Origin: Fremontodendron californicum
Lineage: Eukaryota; Streptophyta; Magnoliopsida; Malvales; Malvaceae
Length of the DNA: 64,000 nt
Direction: 5' to 3'
Assembly (NCBI GenBank): GCA_030761205.1
Contig: JAULJL010000015.1
Span: 3,944,001 to 4,008,000 of the forward strand
How positions within the stretch are numbered: position 1 is the stretch's first letter; each line of letters opens with the position of its first letter. The notes below the pieces were generated by a model. That model ran no database searches. It saw nothing but the letters and a program-made list of their open reading frames with translations, and was not told where the DNA came from. The translations under genes and the position numbers were made by a program. Shown one piece after another: positions 24,365 through 35,985 of the stretch.

Positions 24365-24944
24365 GTGCTAGCTAAGAATGGCAAAATCCGATCCGACCGA
24401 TGGATTTCGAACCGATACGATCCGAATGGAGAGGGTTTTTTTTTTTTGAACAATGGAGGCGGAATGGGGCGATGCGATTTTTTTTGTTTGAGAGGCAGGA
24501 ATGGAGCAGTTGTAGTAATTGCCTGCTCCGCACCGCCCCGAATACTGAAATTACAATTTTACCCTTAAATATTTAGCTTTTAAAAGAATAATAAAATAAT
24601 ATAATTAAACTTATTATCTTTATTTTTTTAAAAAAACCTAAACCTAATACTTTATTTTTTTCTCTTCCTAGATTAGAAACATGTTTATATTGAATTTATA
24701 TTTAAATTTTTTTACAATGCTTTATTATTTGAAAAAAAATAAAAATAATTAATAAATATCAAATGGGGAGGAGCGGAGCAAGGCGTTTATGGATGTAACC
24801 GACATCCATGGAGATGGTAATGATATTGAAATTTCAACATCCACAATAAAACGGGGCAGGAGCGGAACAAAGCAGTGCTATGACGGGACGGGACAGATAC
24901 TGCAAAATCCGCCCTCCCGGCTCCATTGACATCCTAGTGCTAGC
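24365..24944. mobile_element. hAT-type MITE, copy 2
   Basis: The element spans 24373-24936 (564 bp) between perfect 8-bp target duplications GTGCTAGC (24365-24372 and 24937-24944). It shares ends and subterminal GC-rich blocks with the copies at 12040 and 46831, including ATGGATTTCGAACCGAT near the left end and GACATCCATGGAG near the right. The terminal bases have drifted (TAAGAATGGC on the left). There is no coding capacity. Confidence 0.9.
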
Positions 24945-25247
24945 TACAGACAAAAGGCTGGACCAAATAAATGGGGTGATTCCAAAATCATTGTCACCTT
25001 GTGCTTTAACTTTTTCTTCTTGTAACCTGTAATTTGCATGTTTGAGCATTAAGAAAGATTTTAGACTAGTCTAATCATCAAATTTCACTGGGAATCAGTG
25101 CTAATACAAAACAGAACAGAAAATTCCACTGAGAAAGCCTTTGCCATTGGTCCTAAAACATTATTATAGAAATTACAATTGCATCACAACAAGCACTGCC
25201 CCTTTTTTTTATTTTATAACAAGAAAACAAAACTAGAAAACCCTTTG

Positions 25248-26169
25248 TTAAAACGACTTTTGATTTTCACAGTCTAGGTTAGGTCCTGTATCAACGTTAA
25301 ACAACTGAGCATATCTCTGAAAGAATCCAATTCGATCATTTACACGTCCATCGTTGGGTATTCCACACTCAAGCCCACCGTTGATTATGTTGGTCACCAA
25401 CCCATATCCAGCCGTCCGGTTAGCTGCCAAGTCGGCTCCCGTGAGGACATATTTACCAACCATGACATCGTGGCAAGATGGTTTTGGCTTCTGCTCGGTC
25501 ATCCAGAACCAAAGCGCAGTTTTGAATGCAATCAAGGAGTTGTTGGCTACTATTTCTGGGTTCCTTAGCCCATCAAAACCCAACGCCTTGCCAGCTGGTC
25601 CATAATTGAAATTCCTGTCATCAATATTAGCACCAATCTATTCAGTTAAAGCTTGCCTTAGCCCCCCAAAAAGGAAAAAAAAAAAAGTTAGGAAAAATGT
25701 AATATTATTACCAGGACAGTTGAATGGGTCCTCTTCCTTTGTAGGATTTTCCAGGGTAGCAAGGCCATTGTGTGTTGGTAGAGTCACAGTAGTTGCTTTG
25801 AGGACTCACTTCCTCTTTGAAGCACAAACCCCAAGCATATGGTCCATCGGGTGCAGTCGCCCATCCGCCGGTGGTCTCGTGGGATATTTGAGCAAGAAAA
25901 GCTGCAATTTCACGCTTCCGCGTAGCTAAATTCCCTGCGTTACCAAATCTTGGAAAACGTTTCGTGGCTTGAATAAAAGAGTCGTAAGTGTAGAAATTTC
26001 TTGCAGGGCATGCATTATCATCCTTGTGTAGAAATATAGAATCAAAGAGATTTTCACTAATCAAATAAGAGATGGGTGGGCGTCTTCGAGCTTCGACTCC
26101 ACTTGATGCAAAGGAGAGAAGAATAAAGCAAAAGATTAATGAGAAGGAAATAACAGAAGAGGATTCCAT
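25248..26169 (-). CDS. Secreted GH19 endochitinase (no chitin-binding domain)
   Basis: Hydrolyses beta-1,4 bonds in chitin of fungal walls and acts in apoplastic defence. Two exons: 25712-26169 and 25248-25614, joined in phase 2, give 274 aa. An N-terminal signal peptide (about residues 1-26, ending SSGVEA) is followed directly by the GH19 domain, with no Cys-rich hevein domain, so it is class II-like. The catalytic pair is Glu98 in SHETTGGW (general acid) and Glu120 in CFKEE (base); their spacing of 22 equals that of barley chitinase Glu67/Glu89. Substrate-cleft blocks YKGRGPIQLSW, NFNYGPAGKALGFDG and TNIINGGLECG are intact. The CDS ends NLDCENQKSF without a clear vacuolar C-terminal propeptide. 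Class I relatives usually have two introns; this gene has one. Confidence 0.95.
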
Positions 26170-26208
26170 AATTGTTTTGTTGTGTCTGAAAATGATGAAG
26201 GCTCCTAT

Positions 26209-26216
26209 TATTTATA
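26209..26216 (-). promoter_or_regulatory. TATA box of the chitinase gene
   Basis: TATAAATA on the minus strand, 40 bp upstream of the ATG at 26169. If transcription starts about 30 bp downstream of it, the leader would be only about 10-15 nt long. Confidence 0.6.
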
Positions 26217-26306
26217 CATACACGTCCTTGTGAAAATGTGAACTTGCAGAGGACACGGCGGGCGATATTATATCACAAATGAAGCCAGCCAAGTCATATC
26301 GAGTTT

Positions 26307-26450
26307 TTGACTTGTTATAAACTTTAAAAAATCTATCAAATTTTCTTGTGAACTGGACCAATGGTGATTGAGAAATATAGCCAATTTTATTTTTTTTGAT
26401 TTTTTGACTAGTCAATGTCAATCCATTTGAGATGCTTGTAAGAGTTGACC
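26307..26450. promoter_or_regulatory. Cluster of W-box cores upstream of chitinase
   Basis: Five TTGAC/GTCAA cores lie within 144 bp, about 140-280 bp upstream of the chitinase ATG: 26307-26311, 26404-26408, 26411-26415, 26417-26421 and 26445-26449 (TTGACC, a full W-box). Three sit within 18 bp. WRKY factors bind TTGAC(C/T); this suits a pathogen-inducible promoter. Confidence 0.5.
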
Positions 26451-28083
26451 CAAGCACTTTCATCGGTTTGGTACAACTAATTAACTCCTCATTCGAATAT
26501 ATAGTGGAAATGTCGCCAGCGCGCATTATGAGATGACTTTCTTCCAGGTCCAGGTTGAGCATGCATGGGTAGTGGCTGGCTGCCACGATTTAAATTCTAT
26601 TTATTCTTTTACTTAATTTTTGAAAATTTTGTTGTATGGTTATTGCAAGTTGAATTTGATTGTTTGGTAGGGTGGAAAGAAAATTAAAAAGATAAAAATT
26701 TGTAGGAGAAAAAAAGTAAAAAGATGGAAAACATAATTTTGTTTTTCCTTTAATGTGCTTAGTAAGAAAGATGAAAAAATGAAAAGAAAATGTAATTTTC
26801 TTTCCATCTATTACTTGGTAAAGTTGAAAAATAAAAAAAAGAAATGAAAAATATATTGTTTTAGCATTATACTTATTGTAAGTTAAGATGAGTCACACCA
26901 CTTTCATTTTCTTTTCTTTTTTATTTTTAATTTGGAGTGATTTGTTTTTGTTAATAGATATAGAAAATGATAATCTTTCTTATTTTCTTTTCTCTCATTT
27001 TTTTTTTCCTTATCAAATACATTCAAATTTTTTTTTTTCACTTTTAATACTCCTATTTTCATCCTTCTATTTTTTCACTCTACCAAGTAAATCCTAAGGG
27101 AGTAGCTTCATATTTCTTTGTCAGCACATCTTCTAGCTTCAACTATCAATTAGTTTGCATCCGTGTCGTCAATTTAAAAGATACGAGTACTCGATAACCT
27201 ACTTGATCTGCCTAATGGTAGTAATTGTAATTGGTAAGATGGGGTTGCGGACCTTTTCAAATGAAGAACAGTTACGAAAGGTCCACTATATCAAGCATTT
27301 TTTTTTTAATTATTATTTTGACTAGTGATGGAATCAAATTTTTTAAAATAATTTGGTGAAAGTTGGCTTGCTAAAAGGCCAAAATAGTTGGAACTTTTTG
27401 GAATTAGTTGTAAATGATCAGTAGCATACAGTTGCCAATCAACTGCGGCCGGCTTTGGAGCCCCATTCCCAGTCATCAATCTAGGAGGGATAACATAATA
27501 ATTGGATCAAGTCCTAAACAGGTCATCAAACTAATCCCACCAAAAACCTGGAGTTGGAATTAATTGCAGTAGCGATGTTTTCGATCGTATTACGATATGA
27601 ATGTAATGAATGCTATCATGATCAATTATGATGAATATCAACGATAAAAAAAAATCAAAATCGTAACATCGCATTTCAATTATTATTTAAATCACTAACA
27701 TGAAATTTACTTTCATGGATTAATACGAAGCCCATGCACTAATTAAGTTGTCCCAATACAGTTCATGTTCAGCTTCGGTCTTTTTCTTTTATTATATAAG
27801 AACCCAGCCCAAATTTATCGTGTAATAGATCTCTAAGATTGGCAATTTCTTTTTCTTCTTCAGGCCACCTGCACCCGAAGTTCCCATCTGGGGGCTGAAA
27901 TCACTTAGCCCACCATCAAAAAGGGCCAGAAATCTTTAATCTTACTCAAAGTATCATACGATTTATTCCTCTAGAAACTCCACTATGATAACAAGAGAGC
28001 GAGAGGGAAAGGAGGCTAGGGAGGGTTGGACTTTATAGGCAAAGAAAAGTGGTCATGTTTTTTGAAAAATTAAGACAAAATAA
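26451..28083. other. Spacer, no gene
   Basis: AT-rich, with poly-pyrimidine runs around 26880-27090. No gene, RNA or bounded repeat recognised. Confidence 0.5.
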
Positions 28084-28212
28084 ATTGTTTGGATGGCCAA
28101 CAAGCTCTTGGCTGAGTGGCTAAGAGTCTGGGGGCATGAAGTCTTGGGTTCAAACCAAGCAACCCCTCCCCTTACCCAATTATCAAAAAAAAAAAAAAAA
28201 ATTGCTTGGATG
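28084..28212 (+). mobile_element. tRNA-derived SINE, copy 1
   Basis: The SINE body spans 28096-28200 (105 bp, ending in an A-tail) between target duplications ATTGTTTGGATG (28084-28095) and ATTGCTTGGATG (28201-28212), one mismatch in 12. Pol III box A TGGCTGAGTGG (28109-28119) matches the consensus, and box B GGTTCAAACCA (28147-28157) nearly does. A near-identical copy lies inverted at 29205-29311. Confidence 0.88.
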
Positions 28213-29197
28213 CATGCTGAAAGAAAGTGGTTCTATTTTGACAAAAAATGGGGGAAAAAAGGCCCATTCCCATCAAAGAACAGAGTTGAATGTTTGAATG
28301 GAGTAACGTGGGAGATAATTTGCCTTTTATAGGGGGTCCTCTCGTCCCCATCAAAGACCATTCTTCAACACTTTTTTTAAAGGAGAACACTTACCTTACG
28401 GTCCGTGATTTCTTTTGTGAATCACAAACTTTCCTTCACCGTCTATCTTTTTTGTCCCATTGTTAATTTTTGGTTCAGCCCTGCTTTGTTAGTCAATTCC
28501 ACTTGAAATGACGGACCTTGATAATAGTGAAATCCTTTTCTATACCCAAAACAACCCATCTGTCTGGGTTTATTGCTTTTACTAAAAATCACTTTCGTTT
28601 TCTCATACCGAACCCTACTTTGGAAAAGATTGCACGCATGCTATCTCCCTTAACCCCATACATGACTAAACAAAAGAACATAGATTAGCAGTTTGAAACA
28701 GTACTGTTGAACCCACTCGGTCCACCAGGAATAGACCATGTTCGTCAAGCACAAAGCCCAATTAAACAGTCCAATTAGACGATCCCAACAATCATCAGTA
28801 AAGAGGTTTGGGACACGTAGACGTCTCTCCTTTTTCAAAAAATCACATCTCTAATCACATCAACGCCCATCTACGACAATGCGAGGCATTAATGGTTTTT
28901 TTTTTTTTTTTGGTTATGCATTCTACACTCAAGCCTAAAGCTGAGCTGAAACAAAAATTTGAGGGCTAGGTTAGGTGAGTCACATCCTGAGTGATCATCC
29001 CATTACCCTTTTTCGACACACACAAACAAAATAAGCAGGGTGGGACAGATTGAAAAAAAAAATTCAATTATTAAAGAACAAATCAAGAGGGGGAGGGGGG
29101 AGCTTCAAAGTCTACAATAAAGCTTGAAAGTGGAAATGAAAACACCAGGCTTTGATCATATTCAGATCATCCATGTCTTTATAGTTAGTAGTAGTAC
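28213..29197. other. Spacer between the SINE pair
   Basis: About 1 kb with no supported gene. Poly-T at about 28897-28911. The flanking SINEs are in opposite orientation, so a transcript through here could fold back. Confidence 0.45.
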
Positions 29198-29318
29198 TAG
29201 TACCTTTTTTTTTTTTTTTTGATAATTGGGTAAGGGGAGGGATTGCTTGGGTTTGAACCCAAAACTTCATGCCCCCAAGACTCTTGGCCACTTAGCCAAG
29301 AGCTTGTTGGCTAGTACC
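29198..29318 (-). mobile_element. tRNA-derived SINE, copy 2 (inverted)
   Basis: The SINE body spans 29205-29311 on the minus strand, with its A-tail as a T-run at 29205-29220. It is flanked by TAGTACC at 29198-29204 and 29312-29318. Read on the minus strand, box A is TGGCTAAGTGG and box B is GGTTCAAACCC, a full match to the Pol III consensus. Same family as 28096-28200. Confidence 0.88.
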
Positions 29319-32300
29319 TTTCTCTTTGTCTTTCGGAGGTCGCTCCCTTTTCAAAGTTCCTAAGAGGAGATTGGCCCATTTCATTAGCTAATCCCTTACA
29401 AGTTTGGTCCCACGGGAGAGCGTGACTTTTGGGATAAAATATAGTCAACCTCCCATTTGCAATGAGAAAATGACAACAAAAGCTAAACCGAAAGGAAACA
29501 AAAGAAAAGGAAAAGCATCTCTTTCTCAGTTTCCATCACTTTGGATAAGTTTCACATATGCAACTTAGCTTAATTAGCTAGCTAGGGGGCTCTTCAATCG
29601 TTTCCTTTTTCCAGGGACTTCATTTACTAGAAAAAAAAATTGGAAATGATGAAGTCAAACAAACATTTTATACATTTTATAGTTCTTTACAATTAGATGT
29701 GTCCAATTGTCGGACTATCCGTCTGACACGACAGGTCCGACTTGAATTGAGTCGGGTTTGAGTAAGAATTTTCTTAATTCGGGTCGGCCGAATCAGATCT
29801 AAATTATTATTTATTAAATAAAAAATATTTTTATTTAAATTTAATTATAATATATAAATTATTTTTTAATATTTTAATAGTTTATAAATAATGAAACGAT
29901 TTTCTGACCGACTTGAACCCAACCCAAAACTGACTTGGATAGAAAACAAACTTTTTGAGACGCGATTCGATTCGACCCACATACTTACAATATTAAATTA
30001 GTTTAATAAATTTGATTTGTATTAGCTATAGATTGATGTCATTAATTATTAATTTCCCATTTACAATAAACAAACATTGACGAGATTTTAATTTTAGTTA
30101 ATGTAATTGGTTTGACAAAAAAAGAAAGAAAAAGAAAACCAAAGAGCAATTCTCAACATGAAATTACTTCATTCTAGAAAACTAACATTACAAATATAAT
30201 TATGACATCAATTGAGATAAAAGATAACTAATGATATTTACATGTTTAGTTAGAGTCAAGTGTGTAGTTTAGGTATTGATATATGTAAACGTCATGCGAA
30301 CGTAAGTTGACATAAATTTGAGGCAAAGGGCCAAACATACAAATTTAGGGCGGGGCTAGCTGTTAATCTAATCGTGCGTGAGAAGTGGGGGATTCTAGAT
30401 AGATCTCTACATCTGTCATGTTTAGATCAAGTTTAAATAGAGTATGAAAGAGATTTGTTATTTTAAGACTTAATCTGACTTAAAATATAAACAAAAAATT
30501 ATATTCAGGTTTAATCTGATTATATAATAATCATATAAGTTTTAACATAAAAAAATAAAAAAAATATCTAGTTTTTTTTAAAAAATAATCGATCCCTCTA
30601 AAAAAAAATTATATAACTAATAATAAAACAGATTGAATTGGGTCGGATTTGAACAGAAAATGTTATGTCTAAAAGTTCGGCTCATTTTTAAAACAAACCT
30701 TATTTTTTTACAAAATTCGTTTTTCAAACATAATATTTATGTCCACACAATTTCAAATATCATACTGACCTTCGAATTTAAATGAATAACTCGATTTATA
30801 AACATGTCAAAAATGCATCTAGGGTTTTGATATACTACTTTATAAAGAGGCATCAACATGAGTAATAGATAGCAACAAATAAAAGCTATGGTAGTGTACA
30901 CGGGAAACATGATTTTTTTTTTTGGTTGGGCGATATTGAAGAGAAGATCTAGGCGGGGCGGGGCGGGGCGGGGTGGTTCCATTATATCCAGGGGCTGTGG
31001 CTGTGCTTTTCAATGCCAGTCAGCTACAAGCGCCGCTCTAACTTTAATCTCCTTTCAGCTTTGGCTTCAATTTTCTTTTTTATGTTTTGACTCTAATTAA
31101 CTAAAAAGCTAGTAATCCCCATTATTAGATATATTACATGATCCGATTAATTGATATTTATAAATATTAATTAAAAATTAATTAATTATTATTTTTATAT
31201 TTAATATATTATTTTTACCTAATTTAAATTTGTATTAATTATATATATTTTTAAATATCATCTTAATCAGTTCACTAAATATTGCTTAATATTTCTTAAA
31301 TCATTTTTTTCAATTACCAAACTAGATGCCTTGCAACTACTAGTTTGAAACTATATAAGACGGCTATATATATATATATATCTTATTCATAAAATAAAAA
31401 AACCTTGGGTTTCCAACATTTTTCTGAAATTTTAATCAAATCTTGTTTCAGCCACTGAATTTGATGTTCATCACTAAAGATGATAAATTCGAATAGTATA
31501 AATAAACTGGAGATTTCTTTTGGATGCTAGTAATAACTACTGCGAATGGATAGATAATTATGAACCATTTGATCGATTTAAGCTGATGTGTTTGTTTCTC
31601 GATGATTTTGGATTCATTTAGAGTTTTTATTTTTATTTTTAAAAATGTGAATGAAAAGCCTGGAACATAATTTATAAGAATTCCTTTTCTTTCTTGTCTC
31701 CCTTTTGGTTGAAAATTATAAAAGATAAGATCGCTTTTGAAAGATCCAAATTAATTATATATTGAATTGTTTATATTTTTTAAACAAATAAAAAAAAAAA
31801 AGTTGCTTTCAAATTAAAACTCCCGGAAGCAGAAAAAAATGCCCTCAATATTCAACAACATCTTTGAGTAGGTAGCTAGGCACGAAATAATCAGAGATGA
31901 ATACATCCAGGTTAGAAAGGCCTTCAATTTCAAATTAATATAGACAAAGAAAAAAGAAGAAGAAAAAATTACCCTTTGTTTAGTTTATAGTTGACCTGAA
32001 GATATCCTATCCTTCAAATGGAAAAGTTTATATATTAATTAGATTAATTTGGCCTGTTTTTTGTGTAAAGCTGGAGACAATCTGATCATTTCTCAAATAA
32101 TTGTAATTTTTTATACATATTAACCAAAGAGAGGGACCTTCCAGCTGTGGTTTTCAGTGTCAAAGGGTATCTTTCTATCATTGACAAAATTTTCTCACAT
32201 TTTTTTCTAATTAAACTGAGATTTTTTGTGTATAAAAATATGGTGTTAATTAGCATGATATCTGTACTCTGACAACAACATTTATTTTTAATTTCAAGGA

Positions 32301-33180
32301 CAAAATTTAGATAAGGTTTCCTAATTTTATTTTGTGTTAAATTTATATATTTATATACATATTTTAAGAAAAAACAAAGAAATAGCACCATCAAGCTTTA
32401 AAAAAAAAAAAAACCCAAAACTTAGCTCAAATAATTCATCCACCTCCATTTAAGAAGTGAATTTATGCAAAATTAAGTTCAATTCCCAGCACTTCAAAAA
32501 TTTCTTTCCCCATTTTCTCCTAAATTTACAAAAAAGGAAGCTAATCCTCCAAGGGCTATAAGATTCTCAAAATAAGTAGCTAGTGATTTCTAGGATCATT
32601 ATCTCATAACTCGAAAATGTTATTAGGAAATTAATTTAGAGTTTTAATTTTTTTTTTGTGTCGTATAATCTTTTCGTGTCCAAAATTTTCAAATTTAATT
32701 ATAATTATAATTTTTAACATCTCCTTTTTTTATCAAAATAATAATAATTAAGTGTCATCTTTTTCATTGAAGAAATATTTAATGAAGTACTCTTTCAATG
32801 AAATTTCCTAATTAGGTGAGTGAATTTTTTTTTTTTCTATCCAATAAGAAAACATAGCTTCAAAACCTGGTATTTTGTCAGCAACTTTGAGCATATTAAT
32901 TTTCTTGAGAGATATCATTTTCCCTGATCATTCAAATCAAAGGGTTTCTTTTTAGAAAATGTAACATTATTTTGTAGAAAAATAGAACCATGATAAGATA
33001 TAGCTTAGAATTAATTCCAGTTTCCCCGATGATGACCTTGGTTTCAATTCCTTAATAATTTAATCTCATCTAATTAATTATTATCAATGATAATTTTGAA
33101 GCACCTTGTTTGATACTTTGATACATGGGATGGAAGTTCTTATGCCCAAATTAACTTGAAATAAAAACAAAAGATTCTAT
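29319..33180. other. AT-rich spacer, no gene
   Basis: Nearly 4 kb without a supported gene. A short (GGGGC)n run lies at about 30952-30974 in an isolated GC-rich patch. A (TA)n run lies at about 31364-31381. Stretches at 29700-29990 and 30405-30700 have GC-richer edges with gaccc/gggtc-type words like the smaller hAT MITEs, but I could not fix their ends. Confidence 0.5.
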
Positions 33181-33198
33181 TTCCACTACAGTAAATTG

Positions 33199-33660
33199 AT
33201 CTTTCAGCGACGTTTTTTTTAAGAATAGCGGTGTTTAAAAACGTCGTAACAAACGCCGGTAAAAACAGTGACGGGAAATTTAGTGGCGTTTGAACCATAA
33301 ACGCCGTTAAATTAGTGGCGTTTTTAGGTACATTAACGGCGTTTATAAACGCCCCAATTGAACGTCCGAAATGGTAATACTTGAAACTTTAGCGGCGTTT
33401 TCTGTTCTCAAACGCCACTAAGTGTTCGCTTTTAGCGGCGTTTTGCAATAACAAACACCGCTACGTGTTGTCTTTTAGCGGCGTTTTCTGATCACAAACG
33501 CCGCTAACTTTTAGCTTGTAGCGGCGTTTGCTGATCAGGAAAAGCCGCTATATTTGCAGAAATTTATGTATGTAGCGGCGTTTTCTGATCAGAAAACGCC
33601 GCTATATTTGCAGAAATTTATGTATTTAGCGGCGTTTTTTCTTCAAACGCCGCTATAAAT
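33199..33660. repeat. CACTA left subterminal palindrome array
   Basis: At least six short hairpins, each TAGCGGCGTTT, 5-12 nt, then AAACGCCGCTA or a close variant. The one at 33573-33604 is a perfect 32-bp palindrome centred on TGATCA. A 26-bp spacer starting TATATTTGCAGAAATTTATG occurs twice in tandem between hairpins. In En/Spm such subterminal repeats bind the TNPA protein. Confidence 0.9.
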
Positions 33661-33759
33661 GCAGAATATTTTTTTAAAAAAATACTATTTATTTCCTTTA
33701 AAAAGTTGATAATAATACAAAAATATTATTTGATATATTACTATTTACAAAAATGTCCA

Positions 33760-35290
33760 ATAATACACAAACAACACAAATTATAAAAAAAATATATAAT
33801 ATAAAAATATATTTAATATCAAATATCAACCATACAAGGAATGTATTATTCAACACATCAAATCCACTTACAAATTCTTTTGTGAAGTGGTTAAGTCTCC
33901 TAAATTCTTTTGCTGCACTAAATTCATCAACGACTGAAACTGTGTCTGCAGCTCCTGATATCGTCTATCCTGTTCTTCTTTCTGAGCTTGTCTCTCTGCT
34001 TCCTTCTCCTCAAAACGTTTATTCATATTTTGCATTTATTCTCTCAGCATCTGAACTTCATATGCACTAGAGTTTTGTGAAGAAGAAGCAGTAAACCGCT
34101 GAGAACCAAGTCCATAGTAGCTAGATGGTGTCGGACCCATTCCGACACCTCGAACCCGTCCATATCGTTCTTTTCCAGCTACTTCAGTGAATATTTGATT
34201 CTCGACATCTTGCATATTCGCCGATGACCCATCTGATGCTCCGACTTGATACTCAGCAATTTTATTTCGAGCTTTCTCCTATAAAACAATAAAATTAATA
34301 AAATCTTTTGTAAAATATATTTGTAAATGAAAACAAGTTTGAAGAAAATATACCACAATTTCCTGAGTCTCGATGTTCAAATAGGATCCATCCTTCTTAG
34401 TATGAGTTAACTGAAACAGTTCAACTCGTCCAATTTTTTCCCCCGCTCAATTTCCTACAAAACAATAATAATTAATACTAAATTGTATTAAAAGAATTGA
34501 GAACTAATATATTAATAGATTATGAATGTAAACTTACTTTTTCATTAGCTTTTATGGCAAAACTTTTTGAACCACTGGTGTGACTATATTTCTGTTGTTG
34601 TCTACTGCTTACCCCTATCTTTTCTCATTCCTGTACATTAGACAAAGCACGTTATTAATGTATACATATTCCATAGAATTGTATTATATCAAGTACTATA
34701 AGTAAATGACCAAAATAAATTATAAATGATACCTCTTTTTTTTTTTGAATACCAGAATCTAACCAGTCTCTCATACTGCCACATAATCACACCACGCGGT
34801 ATGGTTCGTAGTAAGACATTAGGATCAGTATTTCGATCGAAATACTTTTTCTTCAACTCATGCTTAAAGTCTTTTCATTTTTTCCCCAATGATTTCATAA
34901 CAAATGATGTGGGAATCTGCAAAGAAAATTGTGACTGAAACGGAGAAGTTGTACAAAGTTAGTTTCGATGATCAACAAAATTATTAAAATAATGCAATAC
35001 TAATTTAACATGCTTATACCTCAATAAACTTTAACAGCTCGACCTTCTCAGTATTCGACACGTCACGCCTTGACCCATAATGAATGGGACACTTCATCCC
35101 ATGTCGAGCAATCAGGCCAAGAAAGCTAGCCAATAATTGTGCTTCTGGACCAATTGGCTGCTGCTCATTATTTGCTGCGACAACAATATGCTCTTCAGGA
35201 GGTAGTGCCCATAACTCCTTTAATATCGTACGACCACGAGTTCTGCGTTGTCCAACATTATCAACTACACAAAAGCAAATATATTAGCAA
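33760..35290 (-). pseudogene. CACTA accessory (TNPA/Ptta-like) ORF, multi-exon
   Basis: Reading the minus strand, an exon near 35090-35275 encodes RTRGRTILKELWALPPEEH and then GSRRDVSNTEKVELLKFIE with a GTATAA donor. Exons near 34940-34730 encode a FDRNTDPNVLLRTIPRGV segment, those near 34600-34370 a SGSKSFAIKANEK segment, and those near 34280-33850 a Gln/Glu-rich coiled coil (EVQMLREQMQNMNKRFEEKE). The order resembles the plant Ptta/En-Spm transposase-24 type protein. I did not close every phase, so it may be intact or decayed; it lacks a DDE core. Confidence 0.6.
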
Positions 35291-35441
35291 TTTCCAAACT
35301 ATTTTGCGTACTTTTAACACTTCTGTAACACGATACCTGTATTCAAGTTCGTATGAACTGCAGTTTCTGCAGCTGTGGAGACAGCCGACAACTCTGGTGG
35401 GTTAACATCTGCAGTAGACGCATTCAGTACCTCTGAAGGCG

Positions 35442-35985
35442 TCACTCTAGTGTCACCCTCAACGCATTCGGTACCTCGTAAAGTTCTTCATTCATATCAT
35501 CAAGCAACTTATAAAACTTTTCCGCTTCTCCATTGGGTTCTTGATCACCCATACCTCTTCCCGTTTCAACAAAGTCATTCATGTCAACATTGAACCCATC
35601 ATTCCCTCCAGGAACTTCTGGTGAAGATGTGTACAAACTATGGTTACGCATGTTAAATGCATCTCGCAACATGCCTTCCATGTCATCTTGTCTAATAGAC
35701 TGATGTTGATTGTTAGAATTACTTGGACGAACTCTAGAAGATGACCTAGAAGTTGCAGACTCTCCATGAAAAAACCATTGTCTGTAACCCGGGAGAAATC
35801 CTTCACAAATCAAATGTTCGAAAACAACTCCACGCATATGCCAATCAATATTGGCACACCTCGAACAAGGACATAATATCTTATTATCTTCGCTTGCGTT
35901 CTGAAAAAGCGAAATCGAGAAAACTATCTACTCCATCTTGGTACTCTTGACTTAGTCTCGACTTTTGCATCCAACTCTTATCCAT
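35442..35985 (-). pseudogene. CACTA transposase-associated N-terminal domain, frameshifted
   Basis: From an ATG at 35985 the frame opens MDKSWMQKSRLSQEYQDGVD, typical of the transposase-associated domain found at the start of plant CACTA proteins. The domain continues in another frame as ILCPCSRCANIDWHMRGVV to about 35760, then low-complexity sequence to 35442. The switch lies at the A-run 35904-35908 (minus-strand T-run), consistent with a one-base insertion. The TNP2-type catalytic region that usually follows is missing; the sequence runs straight into the accessory ORF. Confidence 0.75.

Noticed and set aside
28096..28200. Possible functional tRNA gene
   Set aside because: Box A and B are present, but no complete cloverleaf can be drawn; the A-tail and target duplications show a SINE.
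33199..33660. Regularly spaced palindromes resembling a CRISPR array
   Set aside because: The window is plant nuclear DNA; the repeats lie just inside CACTA termini, vary in sequence and recur at the other end, so they are transposon subterminal repeats.
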